Part shown: positions 1 to 12,300 of the stretch, one piece after another | Numbering within the stretch: the first letter of the stretch is position 1 | Layout of the letters: each line of letters begins with the position of its first letter | NCBI GenBank assembly: GCA_022747635.1 | Contig: JAKTNV010000014.1 | Coordinates: 12,223,610-12,287,609, forward strand | DNA from: Hetaerina americana | Taxonomy: Eukaryota > Arthropoda > Insecta > Odonata > Calopterygidae | Direction of reading: 5' to 3' | DNA length: 64,000 bases | Position numbers and translations under genes: made by a program | Notes under the pieces: model-generated | What the model was told of the DNA's origin: nothing | Seen by the model: only the letters and a program-made list of their open reading frames with translations | Databases searched by the model: none

Positions 1-50
1 GGACCCTCCGGTCAGCAGTCCAACGTTCTACACACTGGACTACCGCGACC
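1..50 (-). repeat. Possible tRNA-like SINE head cut by window edge
   Basis: Read on the minus strand this edge carries GCGGTAGTCCAGTGTGTAG, which resembles a tRNA D-arm and polymerase III A box. The matching B box would lie beyond position 1, so the element cannot be confirmed. It may be the 5' head of a tRNA-derived SINE like those elsewhere in the window. Confidence 0.3.
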
Positions 51-2550
51 CAATGCCAAATGTATTTTAATTAAAATTTTCTTCATTTGAATGAATAGAC
101 TTGGACACTGAGGTCACCATCATTTACCTTGACCTAAGTACTGATACTAGTTATAGATAAAACTCGCACAACTCGCAAAATCTATCTACGCCATGAATAC
201 ATATGTATACTATATTAAAATTACGATACTCGTATATCTGCTCGTGTTTGTTCTCATATGGTGCTCTGATTTTTATTTCTATGCATGTTTACATCCAAGA
301 ACAGATGAACTAAAAGAAAATTGTTAACGTATAATTGAAGTGAGATCAGATATGAAAAAATCTGCACTAAATGTTTGCGTTGGTCCTCTCCATTCAATAT
401 TAAATCATTCCTCACCCGAGTTCTACTTTGGTCCTATTTCTATCCAATGACATCTTCCATGCCATCATTAATGTCTCACTTTTCAATGCATCGGGGAGCA
501 ATAAGCCAACGTTTTCTCCCATTGAGACGTTTTTCCGGTTAATCTCATGCTCAATTTCCTTTAGAACGGAATTATTGCACGGGACGAGGAATTTTCGTGT
601 TCTCCTTGGAAAAATTTGAATTAAATATTTTCGATTGTTATTTTAAAAGCATACTGATAATGATGGCTTAGTGTACGAATGCTGAGTTTTTTCGTGCTGA
701 GTCCTCACTGGCATGAATTTACTGTAAAATGAGGTCGGGCCAACTCTATTTCAAAAGATCAAATCGTAACCATGAAAACTGACTCATTGTCATTACCGTG
801 ATAGGATTAGGATTAGATCAATCGATATTCAAAAAGTACAATGTGTAGCAATTTTTTCAAAAAGAGAAGGCTGTAACTCGAAAAGGGAAGCTTATTTTTT
901 ATCTTCATGGTCTTTACGGGTTATCGAAAGAGTTTCATCTTGAATTTAGCCAAGCTAACAAAGTCCTACACTGAGTCCTACACTGACGTTTTCCTCATAA
1001 ATATGCTCCTAGTACCCGAGAGAAGTAGTGAAATGTCAACTATTATCAATCCAAAGAAAAAGTTATCTGAATAAATAAAACTGAATAAAAAAACCTCCTT
1101 TAAAATCGATGGTGAACACTAGTTCAATAGTTTTAAGCATAAGTTTTCCTATCACGCATTTTTAATGAAATATTACCTGAGTAAATTCATCCTGTACTCC
1201 CTCTTTTTTGTTCGCAGGTACCTTTAGTTTTGCGACCAACAACCACCGTTTTCTCCTGTTTAGACGCTAACTTAACTTCAGGTTGGGAAAATCATTTTTC
1301 TGTCGAATGCGTCTGCGAAGTACTCCCATGTCATATCAGCGTTGAGGGTCCGCAATGTTTTTATCTTGCGGTTTACGATAAAAAAGTTCGATAATCGATA
1401 AAGTTGTGGCGTGAGAGATAAGATAAGCGCCGAGTTAATATGTGGCGATGCCGTCGTTGGCAATTCAACAGAGTAAGCGATGGACGGAAGCAGTTCCAAA
1501 ATGTCAACAACGCCCATTTTTTTTAGATAAACACGGGAATTACAAGTTTTAACGCGGTGTCAGAAAACTCAAGTCCGTTTCCACGCCAAATCTCTGACCA
1601 GGTGGTTGAAAAATACATGAAAAATGGATATAATAAGCGCAGCTTATTGTTTGTTAAATCCCACCTAATTGCGCGGAATAGATGGGGGCACCTTCGGCAT
1701 TAAAGAGCTGGCGAAAATGTTGTCAACACAAAAACATCGAATGCGACGAAAGCCAAGGTAAGGCAGCCTTCCAGCCAAGGGCGTAAGCACAAATTGTTTG
1801 TGTGGGATCAAGCGATTAGGTTTATATTTCACCATCTTCCCACCGTGTGGCCTCGGATTCGATAACCGAATGCGGCTGAATCCTCCGCGGTCACCACGGG
1901 GTCCCACGTGATGGAAAAAGGAATTGCAAACTGTTAGTAAACCCGATGGGATACTCCAATTCGACCTCTCTGGCTCCATTCGCAAAAGTTAGCCATCAAC
2001 AAAGCCTCGCCTTCATTTCCCCGCCCTCGCCCCTCTCCACTATTTCCTATTATGGACTGTTTTCCCACCTCTCCTAAGTGACACATATCACCTCAGTCTT
2101 AGGACGACTCTCATCAACGACTAATTACGACGAGTGAAGTTGACACCGAGGCGTTACCATTGTCAACTCGACGATAACTCAGCCGAGCAGGAGGCAGACT
2201 TCATTCAGTTATCAACGAAAGAGTTGAAGTCCTAAACCCAACCCAAGAGTTCCTTCTACCTAAATTATATGACTACCGAAATGTCACAGTATGGCGTACC
2301 TTATCTCAAAACAGAAGACTTAAGAACTGTCATGCTGAGGATTGATACGAAATAGACACGATTAGCAGGTGAGTCAACTCCCTACAAGTTCGGCGACACC
2401 TAAGACGCATGGCACAAATTACTCGGTATAAAATGCTCCTTTACACCTTGTAAAACTATACTGATAGTTTTTCCTCTGAAATTCCCCTCTCGTACAAACT
2501 ATTTCGTGTACCAGAAAAATTAATTAGAAAATTCGAGAAAGTATAAATAA
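51..2550. other. No gene recognised
   Basis: AT-rich unique-looking sequence. The few open frames are under 110 codons, have no recognisable motif and overlap one another on both strands. I see no repeat or RNA gene here. Confidence 0.6.
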
Positions 2551-2570
2551 ATATGTGTATATAAAAACAT

Positions 2571-2669
<99 letters not shown>

Positions 2670-2685
2670 TTTTATATACACATAT
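2551..2685. repeat. Palindromic compound microsatellite (AC)n(AT)n(GT)n
   Basis: A run of AC repeats, then about 45 bases of AT, then GT repeats. The flanks are also mirror-complementary: the left side reads ATGTGTATATAAAAACATAC and the right side is its reverse complement, so the whole block is an inverted repeat centred near 2618. Apparent open frames of alternating Tyr/Ile or Thr/His here are artefacts. Confidence 0.9.
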
Positions 2686-2709
2686 TCATAATACATACAT
2701 ATATATACA

Positions 2710-2711
<2 letters not shown>

Positions 2712-2746
<35 letters not shown>
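2712..2746. repeat. (AT)n microsatellite
   Basis: Uninterrupted AT dinucleotides directly beside a SINE-A body fragment. The same arrangement recurs at 3.1, 47.3 and 56.4 kb, so the tract is probably that element's 3' tail. Confidence 0.9.
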
Positions 2747-2815
2747 TCATATATACAGAAACAGATATAAGGAAAAGGGATAGGAACACATATAAAGGAC
2801 GAACACAATTGAGGT

Positions 2816-2816
<1 letters not shown>
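2747..2816 (-). repeat. SINE-A body fragment
   Basis: This matches the reverse complement of the SINE-A body at 56297-56362: cagaaacagatataagg, aaaagggatagg and aaaggacgaacac occur in order. The tRNA-like head is missing. The fragment lies between two (AT)n tracts. Confidence 0.7.
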
Positions 2817-2879
<63 letters not shown>

Positions 2880-2911
2880 TATATTTATATATACACATGC
2901 AAACACACACG

Positions 2912-2942
<31 letters not shown>
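2817..2942. repeat. (AT)n tract followed by AC-rich and second (AT)n tract
   Basis: About 58 bases of AT, a short degenerate link, an AC/GC-rich stretch near 2898-2926 and another AT run. It joins two SINE-A fragments that lie in the same orientation. Confidence 0.9.
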
Positions 2943-3097
2943 TCAAACACGAAATCCCTCCAAACGGCGAACAAATACTCATTTATATAGAAACAGATAT
3001 AAGGAAAAGGGATAGCAACACACATAAAGGACGAACACAGGAGAGGTGGGGAAGGCGGAATCAAGCAGATAACGAATGTAAAAATATTTCCTAGACC

Positions 3098-3100
<3 letters not shown>
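2943..3100 (-). repeat. SINE-A copy, truncated in its tRNA-like head
   Basis: From the 3' end inward on the minus strand this holds the whole SINE-A body: the TTCAAACACGAAATCC box, the AAACGGCGAA box, cagatataaggaaaaggg, aaaggacgaacac and ggtggggaaggcgg. It then enters the region that pairs with the T arm (ttcctagaccggg) and stops abruptly at (TA)n. It is more diverged than the 47 and 56 kb copies. Confidence 0.75.

Positions 3101-3189
<89 letters not shown>
3100..3189. repeat. (AT)n(GT)n microsatellite
   Basis: About 58 bases of AT followed by about 15 GT units. It abuts the truncated SINE-A. Confidence 0.9.
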
Positions 3190-3190
<1 letters not shown>

Positions 3191-4380
3191 TCACGTATAC
3201 TTCATTATAGAGGAAATTCTACTGAACCGCGGAATGATGTGAATCACAATAAAAATGGTCGCTTAATATCAGGTCATTGTATTCTTCGCGTTATGAAGAT
3301 CAGTTTGATTCCACATGGTCTCACCCGTCCACGGGGTTGATCAAAAACAGCATGAAATCAGTTACCCACTTCGCAACATTACTTCCATTTATATGGCATC
3401 TCATAATGGTCCGAAATTTAAACCCACTACAAAACATACATTGTGTGAACAGACACGAGAATATATTCTCACGGAAGCAGAGCATGTGGTTGGACAGAAA
3501 CTATTTAGAACAGATGATGCTCCGCATTAATGCGTCCACTGCGGGTTATCACGCAGCACGAAGCCGTGGACGAGTCTTCGAACCACTCCATCCACGGCTG
3601 AGTGTGCGTTCAATCCATTTAATGCACGACCGACCTCCTCAATTAAAGAGCAACCCAGACGCTGACCCGCGCCCTCCGCATAGTACACACACGAGACAGT
3701 TGACGCGGGTTCCGTGCATATGCGACGAAAATAGACGCGAAACCCGCAGAAAGCCAAGCATTCCTCCTCGTCTTGCAGCGAAACCTTCGTCCGTCATCAG
3801 CGCGGGGCGAATTCGGCGACGCACTCTTGGAAATGAACGAACAAAAAAATTTTCAACGCGAAAACTGCGACGATAAATGGAGGGGGGAAGAGATAGAGAT
3901 AAAATTAACAAACGAAATTCGCGGAGCGGAGCGATAAGTCGGGCGCTATATATCTCTAAGAGACCGATACGTGCATGGAAGGAGGGGGGGAAAGGGCTAA
4001 GAAAAGAATGCGAGAAGGGTGGAGAGAGAGAAAGAGGGAGAATGTTTTGGAGGAACAGAGAATTCCTTTGTGGACACCCTCAAGTTTACACGGCGAGATA
4101 TGGACGATGGCAACTTCATCGAACTGCGACGCCGACGAATGACAGGGCCAGATGAGGCCATGGCGCATTTATGAGTGCGCTGAAGAGAGGACGAGACGAA
4201 CGTCCAATAAAACACACGCACGCACGCAAACACACTTGAACACACACACGAAAACACCACACTCATCGCGATCTCCCAATACACAGGAAGAAGGAGAAAA
4301 ATTTCCTCTTTCCCTTACCGCTCTTGAGGTCTCTCAGAGGCGGCGGCAGAAGAGGGGTCAAATGAAGACAGGCTGAGAAT
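3190..4380. other. No gene recognised; open frames of unknown meaning
   Basis: A 199-codon plus-strand frame lies at 3277-3876, but it overlaps frames of 70-90 codons on both strands, has no recognisable domain and has a composition set by local GC content. It is not supported as a gene. The 4200-4260 part is rich in CACAC repeats. Confidence 0.5.
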
Positions 4381-5990
4381 TAACCGCTGCCGGCGAGAGC
4401 GCTGCCCACGTTCCTCCTCTCAACTCCTCCGACGTTTACGAAGAACTGATTAAATGCGTGTATCTCGAAGGGCGAGGGAGAGTGAAATAAGGGCTCTCTC
4501 CAGGAATGTCCCTCCTTGCAAGTCTTTCCTTGATGGAGTGTGGGCCAGGAGACAGAGCGAGAGAGAGAGAGGGAGATAAGAGGGGTTGGTCGGCAGGGGT
4601 AACACCGCACGCAGCCTTCTCCTCGTTGGCTGGAGACGAGACGATACTTCCCTCGCAGCTCCAGGGGGAAAGAAAGTACGCCGACGGCGAGCCTCTCGCG
4701 AGCGGCTGGCCGACCCCTCCTGGATTTTTTTCTTCCACGTGGAGAGGATGGTCGCCGCCGCAGAAGTCTCGATGCTTGTATTTCCACACTCTCTCAAAAG
4801 ATATTTCTCACACCGAAGGCGCGTAATATTTTTTTTGGCGCAGGTCAGGCGCGTGCGAGTGCAAAATGATAAGAGGGAAAGAGATAGAGAGAGAGTAAGA
4901 AGGGTAAAGGAAACCTTCACTTTTATTAAAATAAATGAAAAGGAAGGTGAGCGGGAGGGTGGGGGATGGTTGGCTTGAATGGAGCAGAGGGGAAGAATGA
5001 AATTAAACGGGATGGAAGGGAAACGGAAGTTATAATACGGGGGATGGGATAGAAGTGGATGGAATGGGGTTAGGTAGAGGAGAATAGGGCGAAGAGATGG
5101 ATGGAGAGGGTTGGGGGCAAGGGTGTAAACAACAATTTGTGGGGGTTGAATGAAAGGGGTAAGACGAGGGGGGGAGGGAGAGATAAGAGAGATGGATTGC
5201 GAGAGAGAGAGGGGAAACAAGGGGGAGGGAGTTCTGGTCAATTAACTCGCGCGCTTCCCTGTGCTCCTCCTCCCTTCTTCGTCCACTGCGTCCCAGTCAT
5301 AAGGCGACACACCGCTCACGCACAAACGCACGCACAAGGGGCCCCCTCCTCAAATTCTTTGCCACTCCCCCCCCCCCCCCCCGCAAACCAAGGCGACGCC
5401 CCTCTAGACTCGACCTTCTTCAGGCCTCCCTCCTCTCTCTCTCTTTCCTCCCGACCGAAACCTCCGCTTCAGAAAGGGGATCCCGACGTCCCTCTTCCAG
5501 GCCCAACAGCTGAAATAGACGCTGTCGAAATAACAAGTAGAGAGAGAAAGGGAGCGACGGAGAGGTGGTGGCGGTGGGATGGTGGGAAGAGCAAGGGTGA
5601 GACTGAGCGAGTGTGGGACAGGCCGCCCGCGCATGAGATTTCGCGGTCCGTGACGCGCCAACTCGCCCCCTCCCCACTCCCCCACCACCTGCCCCTCTCC
5701 GCACTGCCTCCTCCCCTCCCGCAACCCGCCCCTTACATCACACACTGTGTTTGTGAGTGTGTGTGTGTGGCAACTGCCGACTCACACCCGCTCCACCGTG
5801 TGCGTGGGTGGGCGTTGAGTGAGTGAGGCAGACTGGTGGGGGGGAGAAAGAGGAGGGTGGGGACAGCAGGGGAGGAGAAACAGAGGGGACGTTAGGGTGG
5901 GGGAGCGGGGTGGAAGGGTTCGGTGTAGAAAGCAAGGCGCGGGGTTGTGGAGTTGGTGATCCCACCCCTTCCGTCGGGATCTGTACCCTG
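4381..5990. other. GC-rich, CpG-containing purine/pyrimidine-skewed island
   Basis: Base composition shifts sharply. Long GA-rich runs (GAGAGAGAGAG near 4558, AGGGGGGGAGGG near 5168) alternate with CT- and C-rich runs, including 16 C at about 5367-5382, and CpG is frequent. Many overlapping open frames result on both strands (up to 263 codons), but none has a recognisable domain. This could be a promoter-associated or unmethylated island, or degenerate low-complexity DNA. No TATA box, initiator or splice signal lets me choose. Confidence 0.5.
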
Positions 5991-6690
5991 AGCAGAAATA
6001 TGGCAGTTTTCCGAACAGAAAAAAAAGCAAATAGATACGAAGGAAAGTCGCATGATTGGTCGAAATATTGTCATGAACGAGCATGCACGTCTTACCTAAT
6101 AGTCCAAAACAAAGGGAATGTGGCAGGGGGTGTCAGGCCACCAGCCATCAGGGTAACTAGTGACTGTTACCATTCCGTGTCATTTTATTTGTCAGACGAC
6201 GTTGCGTTGTCGCGCGTGATGTTTGTTTCCTTCCTTGCCTGGGACTGATCCGTTATTAGTTTCGCCTATCACCACGTTTTGGTCTCGTCTACCAATGAGC
6301 AGAGAGGTGACGCACGGTTGCTGGGAAATCTAAGAGATACGCGAGCCACTAAAGGAATCAATGCTTCAAGTTAGACCTTATCTGAACAAATAATAAGAGA
6401 ATAATGCCGACGGCCTGTATAACGCCTGGGGAATAATTCTGATCTTAGATCACGTTGGTAGGCGAGCCTAGAATTGAAAATTAAGGGAATTAGTCAGTCG
6501 TTCAGGGGTATGCAAAAAATATTTTTTTTCGTCGAGCTGGTGGTGAAAAATGTACAAAGGGAAGTACAAAGAAAAATTGTACTTTGCACAAAAATGTCCA
6601 AAGGGAATGTCATGGGAAGAAACATCCAAACCACTCCAAAAAAATACATCTCAAATCTGTTCAAAATTTAGCGATTAAATCGCAAGTGAC
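5991..6690. other. No gene; possible diverged copy of repeat C
   Basis: At 6095-6165 the text gtggcagggggtgtcaggcc followed by ccatcagggt resembles the right half of repeat C at 6693-6770. The remainder has no recognisable feature. Confidence 0.35.
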
Positions 6691-6692
6691 CT

Positions 6693-6772
6693 TGCATCTA
6701 CACCTAATCCATCAAGCTTCCACGAAGGTGTGTGGCAGGAGGTGTCATGTAATCATCCATCAGGGTGCTGGA
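6693..6772 (+). repeat. Repeat C copy (short GC-core interspersed repeat)
   Basis: TGCATCTACACCTAATCC is followed by a diverged core ending in GGTGTGTGGCAGGAGGTG, then ccatcagggtgctgg. It has the same order as the best copy at 23075-23140. Confidence 0.6.
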
Positions 6773-7310
6773 GATTATTAGATTTCCAAAATATTTTTTC
6801 TTTCGGCTAACCTGAATTTTCGGACTTTTTTGTTTTTTACTGTTTGGGTCAAGAATAGTACAAGGGAAAAGAGGTTACTTTAATTCCTCTTATCGCGAAC
6901 TACATTTTCCCTAACTTTTAGCTGTAATCTCAAGTACCAAAGTAATATGGAGCCAGTGTTCTTCACCGCTACCGCTCCCTTAGCGTTTAATTCGAGCAAA
7001 GAGATTTGCAAGTATACTACATTTACTTATTTACGCCCTTCTCGCCGTAGCTTTGCGGTATCCAGAGGATTTCCTGTAACAGTTGACCGCTCAACTTAAT
7101 TTCGCTCAATAGAGAGCCATCTGTTCTTTCATTATGATTTGTGGTGAGAGGGGTAGTGTTTTACCCGAAAATTGGTCCTTAAGACCAGGGTTTCAAATCT
7201 CAAACAAATATTCAAATTGGGGTTCTAATCAACGTAATATAACGCCCCTTCTCAATTTTTCCATCTAAATATTTTCTCTCAATTTATTTTCCCTAATGGC
7301 TGGTCGCGTA
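6773..7310. other. No gene recognised
   Basis: AT-rich sequence without motif, repeat or coding signal that I can identify. Confidence 0.5.
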
Positions 7311-7315
7311 ACACT

Positions 7316-7374
7316 ACCAACCATATGCCCCTGCGGCGGTTGGCGGCGTGATATGTAGATGCAGGCCCCCGTTC
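7316..7374 (-). repeat. Repeat C copy
   Basis: On the minus strand it reads TGCATCTACATATCACGCC, then GCCAACCGCCGCAGGGGC. This matches the TCTACAT plus CCGCC/GGGC core of the other copies. Confidence 0.65.
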
Positions 7375-8586
7375 CTAAACTAGCCAATACTCCAGCCAAG
7401 CCACAGAACTTCCCAAGATAACATTATTATCTAACCGCACCAAACGCCAGTGCCTACCCAGAGATGGACGCCTCTCCACGAATTTCCCATCCCCACCTCA
7501 AGTCCATTGAATGGAATAATATAGTATGTGTATTCGTGTAAAAATTAAAAAAAATAAACATCTAGGTTTTCGGGAATGCCTCCTTTGATAAATTGTAAAT
7601 CACGAACCTATTAAATCAGTATATTGTGACTAAAAATCTTCTTTAATAAAATCTCAAATCCAAATGATTCAATAAAGCAAAGAATATAAAGAAACATACT
7701 TTCATCGACATATACTGGTCACAGAACGATCCAAAATTGTCTTGCAATGTCATGTTGCTGTTATTAATAATTAATATTATCGATCAATAAAGTATTATTA
7801 ATACAAAACAAAATATAAAAACGAATATTAAATATGCATTCACGCTTATTAATAGTTAACTGCAGCTAGCCTTCAGTCTTACATCCCTTTTGTCGTGGGC
7901 CAAATATTTGCTGTAGTCCAATGCATAAGTAAAGATTACTTAGAATTTTAAGTATTGCAGCACTCTTAGTAACTTTTAGTTGCTCTTTGAAAAGTTCTAC
8001 CATCCTATTTATCTGATTGATAACCTTGTTGAACAAGAATGAGAGGCCAAAGCACACAATCAAGTGGGCATCCAGAATCACTAAAGCTTATGAAATGAAA
8101 CTTGCCTAATAACATGAATTTAAATGACTTCTAAACCTGCCAGATCAACGAGCTGCTTGTTACATCCAATGACTTACCATCGATGATGCATTCTGTTGCG
8201 CACTTGCATTGTGCATAGGTCAAATTTTCATTGGTTTCTTTTGCCTTATTTAAAAGCTGACGTGCAATAAGCTCGTGGCAACAAACAACTCAGGACAAGC
8301 GGAACAAATAGACCACGCATTGTGACGACTTAGCACCAAACTAATTTCTGTGGTAAAAGCACTTTTATTACCTAATTTTATAGCTATTTGCACAGCTATA
8401 ATCAGTTTCTGTGGGATAGTAATAAAGTTAATGACGCTCCCTGATAGAGATGAACGGAGATTTGTGTTTTTGACCATTAATTTCCATTTTTCTAACCCCT
8501 TGCACGATATTTCGGCCCTTTTTGCATTAAACCATGAAAAATCCAAATATCGTCAGTTCTTATAAGTTTTCCCTCCTTCAAAGGGA
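7375..8586. other. No gene recognised
   Basis: AT-rich DNA. Overlapping frames on opposite strands at 8250-8565 are of similar size and lack motifs, so neither is supported. Confidence 0.5.
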
Positions 8587-8627
8587 AAGTTGTCCTTAAT
8601 CATCCTCCCGGTGGTTAAGGACAACTT
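8587..8627. repeat. 13-bp perfect inverted repeat (hairpin)
   Basis: AAGTTGTCCTTAA at 8587-8599 and TTAAGGACAACTT at 8615-8627 are exact reverse complements separated by 15 bases. It precedes a coding-like but broken segment. Confidence 0.85.
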
Positions 8628-8820
8628 ATAATGGGTGTCCTTTACAAGATTTAGTCATAGTCCTCATCCTAGCGGAGGAAGGAACTCCCAGTAGAACCAG
8701 CGGATTCATATAGCGGAAGGACATGCGAAAACCGTCTCCGCCGTTGCTCTCACCTTAGACCTACAACCGGAAAACGTGACCTCAGAAAGCGAAAGCCTTA
8801 GCCGGCTGTTGTGCTGACGT

Positions 8821-9129
8821 CATGCGATTAGTGGGACGCTAATCTTTGATTTTTACGACCGCTTCGTCGACGACCACGAGGCTCGTCGCCTCCGCTCGAT
8901 CCGACTGTGAGTTCGACTACCTTCGGAGCAAGTCCGCGTACCCTTTCCGGTTTCCGATGAGCCATGTCAGTCCGTAAGGAGACTGTATGACCCTGAATTA
9001 GATTTAATTGAAGATAATTATCGTCTTTTCATGCTCACCTCCTCTGACGACGTAGAAAGGGATATGAAATCACTGGACGCTAAGGGTAAATATTCAATTT
9101 TAACTGTGCGTAAACGATATTGGACCTAA
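8821..9129 (+). pseudogene. Broken coding-like segment of unknown family
   Basis: One plus-strand frame runs 29 codons to a TGA at 8908-8910, then 72 more to a TAA at 9127-9129. The first part includes FYDRFVDDHEARRLRSIRL. The second contains VRLPSEQVRVPFPVSDEP, RRLYDPELDLIEDNYRLF and KGKYSILTVRKRYW. The charged, varied composition looks more like real protein than the surrounding chance frames do. A further open stretch, beginning MLASALRGLEAKATKFLL at 9131, lies in another frame, as expected after a frameshift. I do not recognise the family. It could be a degenerate transposon protein or an old processed gene copy. Confidence 0.3.
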
Positions 9130-10685
9130 GATGTTGGCTTCTGCCTTACGTGGGTTGGAAGCTAAAGCTACGAAATTCCTTCTAACAAACAAACAAAGAA
9201 AAAGCCGAAACCGTACCGTGTGGTGACCCTCTTGAAGGCTCCGTTAGTCATAAGGATGCGATCGTTCTGGGCCTCCTGAGCTCACTACAACACTGGGGGT
9301 AATGAGAAAGGGTGAAGAAGCTAGGATATCCTGGCTTAGGCTTTTATTTCCTCCTGGAAATCTTTCCCACAGGGTTTCTGGAAGTCTGAATGCACAAAAA
9401 ACTAATTCAAGGTTTTGTTGGTGTCGTTCGAGAGCTCTATTATGTTGCTCTGTCACTTGGCGACGGACCGGATCACAATCGGAAGCTTGACGCACAAGAA
9501 AGACAGGAAAACAGATGTTTGCGACTGGTGGGGCCGGCTCTTTTTCTTTATATGCACCAAGTGGGCAGCCTAAAGGGGCAAAAAGCACGAGGGGGTGTGA
9601 CCAGAGCCATCGAGAGACATCTTAGGCGTGATCGAAATATATGAGTCGAAAATATGTCGAATATTAACGCCATCTCATTATTCAACAGGTATGTTTCGGG
9701 ATGGGCGATCCTTAGCGATTATGCAATGGCTATCAGTCACTGCGGCCCCATACGATGGATGCAGTTTTGTTAGGTCAGGTGAAAAGAATACACACAAAAA
9801 GAGGGACATTGGAGGTATACCGAAGGAAGAGATGCTTTTAATCGATGTAGAGTAAGGAAAAGAATGAGTGGTGCCGTTTATCATGAATAGGTGGAAAACA
9901 AAAATTATGGACGCAAGTGTTAGTACTGAAAATGTCTTCATTTATCTAGAATGTGTCCCACGTGTTTATTTACAAGCGTTGTGTAGACCTTGAACCCTTT
10001 GAACACCTTCTGGGATATTTGCGAAGCAATGAAAGAATGATAATTTCTACATAATGCTCTACATATATTCTCAGAGCTGACTGGTGACAAATGTTCTGTA
10101 CAGCCTTTTGGCACCACACTCTTTAGGATAGGATTGAGGCTGGGAATCGCTTGTTTGACACCATACGCCTTTCCACCATATACTTTATAAAGTTGGCATT
10201 ACAATCGTGAAAGTAATCCCAACATTTAACCGTAAGCTAAAAAATATATTAACTTCCACCATTCCTACCTCTTCGTCCTGCCAACTCTATTCATCTACAG
10301 GTAGAATAAAGTTAAGTAAACGTGTTTATCGCTGCCCTAAACTTGAATGGAGGAGAATCCAAAGCAAAATTTTCTTCCTAAACCGTTGCTCAGTCACTGT
10401 GATAAGGATTTAAGGGCGACCGAGTTGAATCCTGGTAATTGGAGCATTTAGTAGGAACTTATCACCTCCCTGCCGAACACACGAGTGTGATCCCTTTCGG
10501 AAGGGAAACATGGGGAAAACATTTCCGGCGTATTAATACGATCCGATTACACGAAAAATGCTAATTCTCCAGAGAAAATATTACACCATAAAAAAATTAA
10601 AGCATTGTAAATATGACGCTGGTGGTCAATAAATCATTAGTTAACTTTTTTCGATTAAATGATTAGAAGAAGTCTATAACATGAG
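9130..10685. other. No gene supported
   Basis: Moderately open frames occur at 9244-9650 on both strands (84 and 114 codons) without recognised motifs. At about 10410-10540 the text accgagttgaatcctggtaa resembles a polymerase III B box but no A box is convincing. The rest is featureless. Confidence 0.4.
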
Positions 10686-10742
10686 TTCCCCCCGCCACAC
10701 GCCCTTGCGGCGGCTTGCGGGGTATTATGTATGTAGAGGAGT
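10686..10742 (-). repeat. Repeat C copy with intact GC core
   Basis: On the minus strand: TCTACATACATAATACCCCG, then CAAGCCGCCGCAAGGGCGTG and TGGCGGGG. The core is almost identical to the copies at 19.1 and 23.1 kb and can fold through CCCCGC pairing with GCGGGG. Confidence 0.8.
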
Positions 10743-11990
10743 TATAAATATAATTTACTTGTACTCCATTCACATTTAATTGACAAAATCTCCTGAGTAG
10801 TCAGAAAAAATGGTCACACGTTATGAAAAGCTTGGATAAATATTTGCCAGAGAAGGATTTCACATAATTAAAAGCTCACAAAAAAATTGAGAGCTATTAT
10901 TGATTATTTATGCAATGGGTAAAGTAATTTACGTTGCACTAAAACAACTAATTAAAATGGGCACCAACTGATGGTTATGATAAGTTCTCACCAGGACCCT
11001 TAATGGGTGAAAACTCGAAACCACCACATCTCCAAAGCCTCCAAATCTACGTCTGCCATCTTGCCTCAACGATCGAACGACACTACGCTCCATATTTTAA
11101 GTTTCACGAGCCTTCACTGAACATCCTTACTCAGCGTCCCTGTCATCAATTTCCTCCTCATGGTGAAAGCCTTTTTACCCAACGCATTTATTCTTTTTGA
11201 AACTACACTTCTTGGAACATTTCGGTCGAAAACACTTCCATGGTAGGTGAAATGCTCTACCAGCTCCACTCTGCACCAATTTTAACGCTCACCTTTGCCT
11301 CGAGAACTTCATTACCTTTGTTTTATTTACACTGATTCTCATCCAATGCCAAAATACTGATTTTTTAGTGTGCTAACCAATAAGTTGGATGGAGTTAGAA
11401 AGGGTGATTATATATCACCCTTAGGATGATAATCAGTTACTTAATATACAAAAAAGAAGTGTTGCGCGATAATAAATGAACGGAACAACATATACTTGAA
11501 AGAAATTCTCGACCCACCAACAAAGATATTGTTCGTCTATTGGATACGCGCTGTGAAACTCCATGACGTATTTAACGGCAGCATCCGGTGGTAGTAGCTT
11601 GTATGGAAACAATCCTCAGTTTCTCGCAAGTGTCAACGACGCAATTTTTTTTTTTTTGAGATTCAACACTCTCCAGCCTTAACTTCCAGAGAATCCGCAT
11701 ACTTCTTCTTCGATCCTCCCACTTCACGGACCGTCATTGAACACAGTAGGTCTGCATAATATCGTGGCTTTATTCATTCCGACTAACAATCAGCTGGACT
11801 GCCAGCTTATCAACAAATCACCTTGCTAGAAGTCAGAGAGATTAAGGAAGACAGCTAAGAACAAAAGTAGAATGCATTCTAAAAGAAGCGCTGAAGGATG
11901 AGGCTAAAATAACATAGTATTCATACAAATTCACACATACCTAATATATCAACATATCACGCGCTGGCTTGGCAAAAAAATGAGTACTTA
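10743..11990. other. No gene recognised
   Basis: AT-rich; no recognisable feature beyond a run of T at 11645-11659. Confidence 0.5.
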
Positions 11991-11992
11991 CA

Positions 11993-12240
11993 AAAAATAA
12001 AGTAGAGAGCTTAGGTATTTGCGAAGTGTCATCACTGAAGACATGTCCTGTTTAAGGGAATACAAGTAAAGCACAGCTATGGCAAAAAATGGATTTGATA
12101 ATAAAATTAAACTACTTTGCGGGCCTCTGAAAAAGGAATAGAGAAGGAGATAGGCAAGATATTACATCTGAAGTGTGATACTGTACCGTAAAGAGACATG
12201 GAATTTACGGAAAGATGAGGTAAAAAGAATAGATAGAAAG
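11993..12240 (+). pseudogene. Fossil LINE reverse-transcriptase C-terminal region
   Basis: Conceptual translation, with several stops and frame changes, gives fragments in the order expected downstream of the reverse-transcriptase catalytic core of RTE-like LINEs: YLRSVITED (compare YLGSVLDQ of the 27.7 kb element), KNGFDNKIKLLCGPLKKE, and a piece like SVILYRKETWNLRKDEVKRI (compare SVATCMYGAETWSLKQEDRR). The match is to spacing and key residues (W, Y, ETW, R), not to exact sequence. This is an old, unrelated or strongly diverged copy. It is immediately followed by a SINE-B 3' fragment. Confidence 0.55.
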
Positions 12241-12300
12241 ATGAACGTCTTTATTCGAGCGACATTGAGACCATTAGGTCCTTTCTTCCAATTAAACCTT
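12232..12300 (-). repeat. SINE-B 3'-end fragment
   Basis: GAACGTCTTTATTCGAGCGA followed by cattgagaccattagg matches AAACGTCTTTATTCGGGCGA and aattgagaccataggcc at 50665-50701. Both copies are preceded by a GATA-type simple repeat (gatagaaagat here, gatagatagatgg there). It shares only the 3' end of the SINE. Confidence 0.7.

Noticed and set aside
2555..3194. Open frames of alternating Tyr/Ile or His/Thr in both directions
   Set aside because: They translate (AT)n, (AC)n and (GT)n microsatellites and have no protein meaning. The same applies at 25.7, 36.3, 39.5, 44.5, 47.3 and 56.4 kb.
3277..3876. 199-codon plus-strand frame
   Set aside because: No recognised domain, overlapping frames on both strands, and composition that follows local GC content.
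4450..5241. 263-codon minus-strand frame and neighbours in the GC-rich island
   Set aside because: Low-complexity Ser/Leu/Pro-rich translation of purine/pyrimidine runs; equally long frames exist on the other strand.
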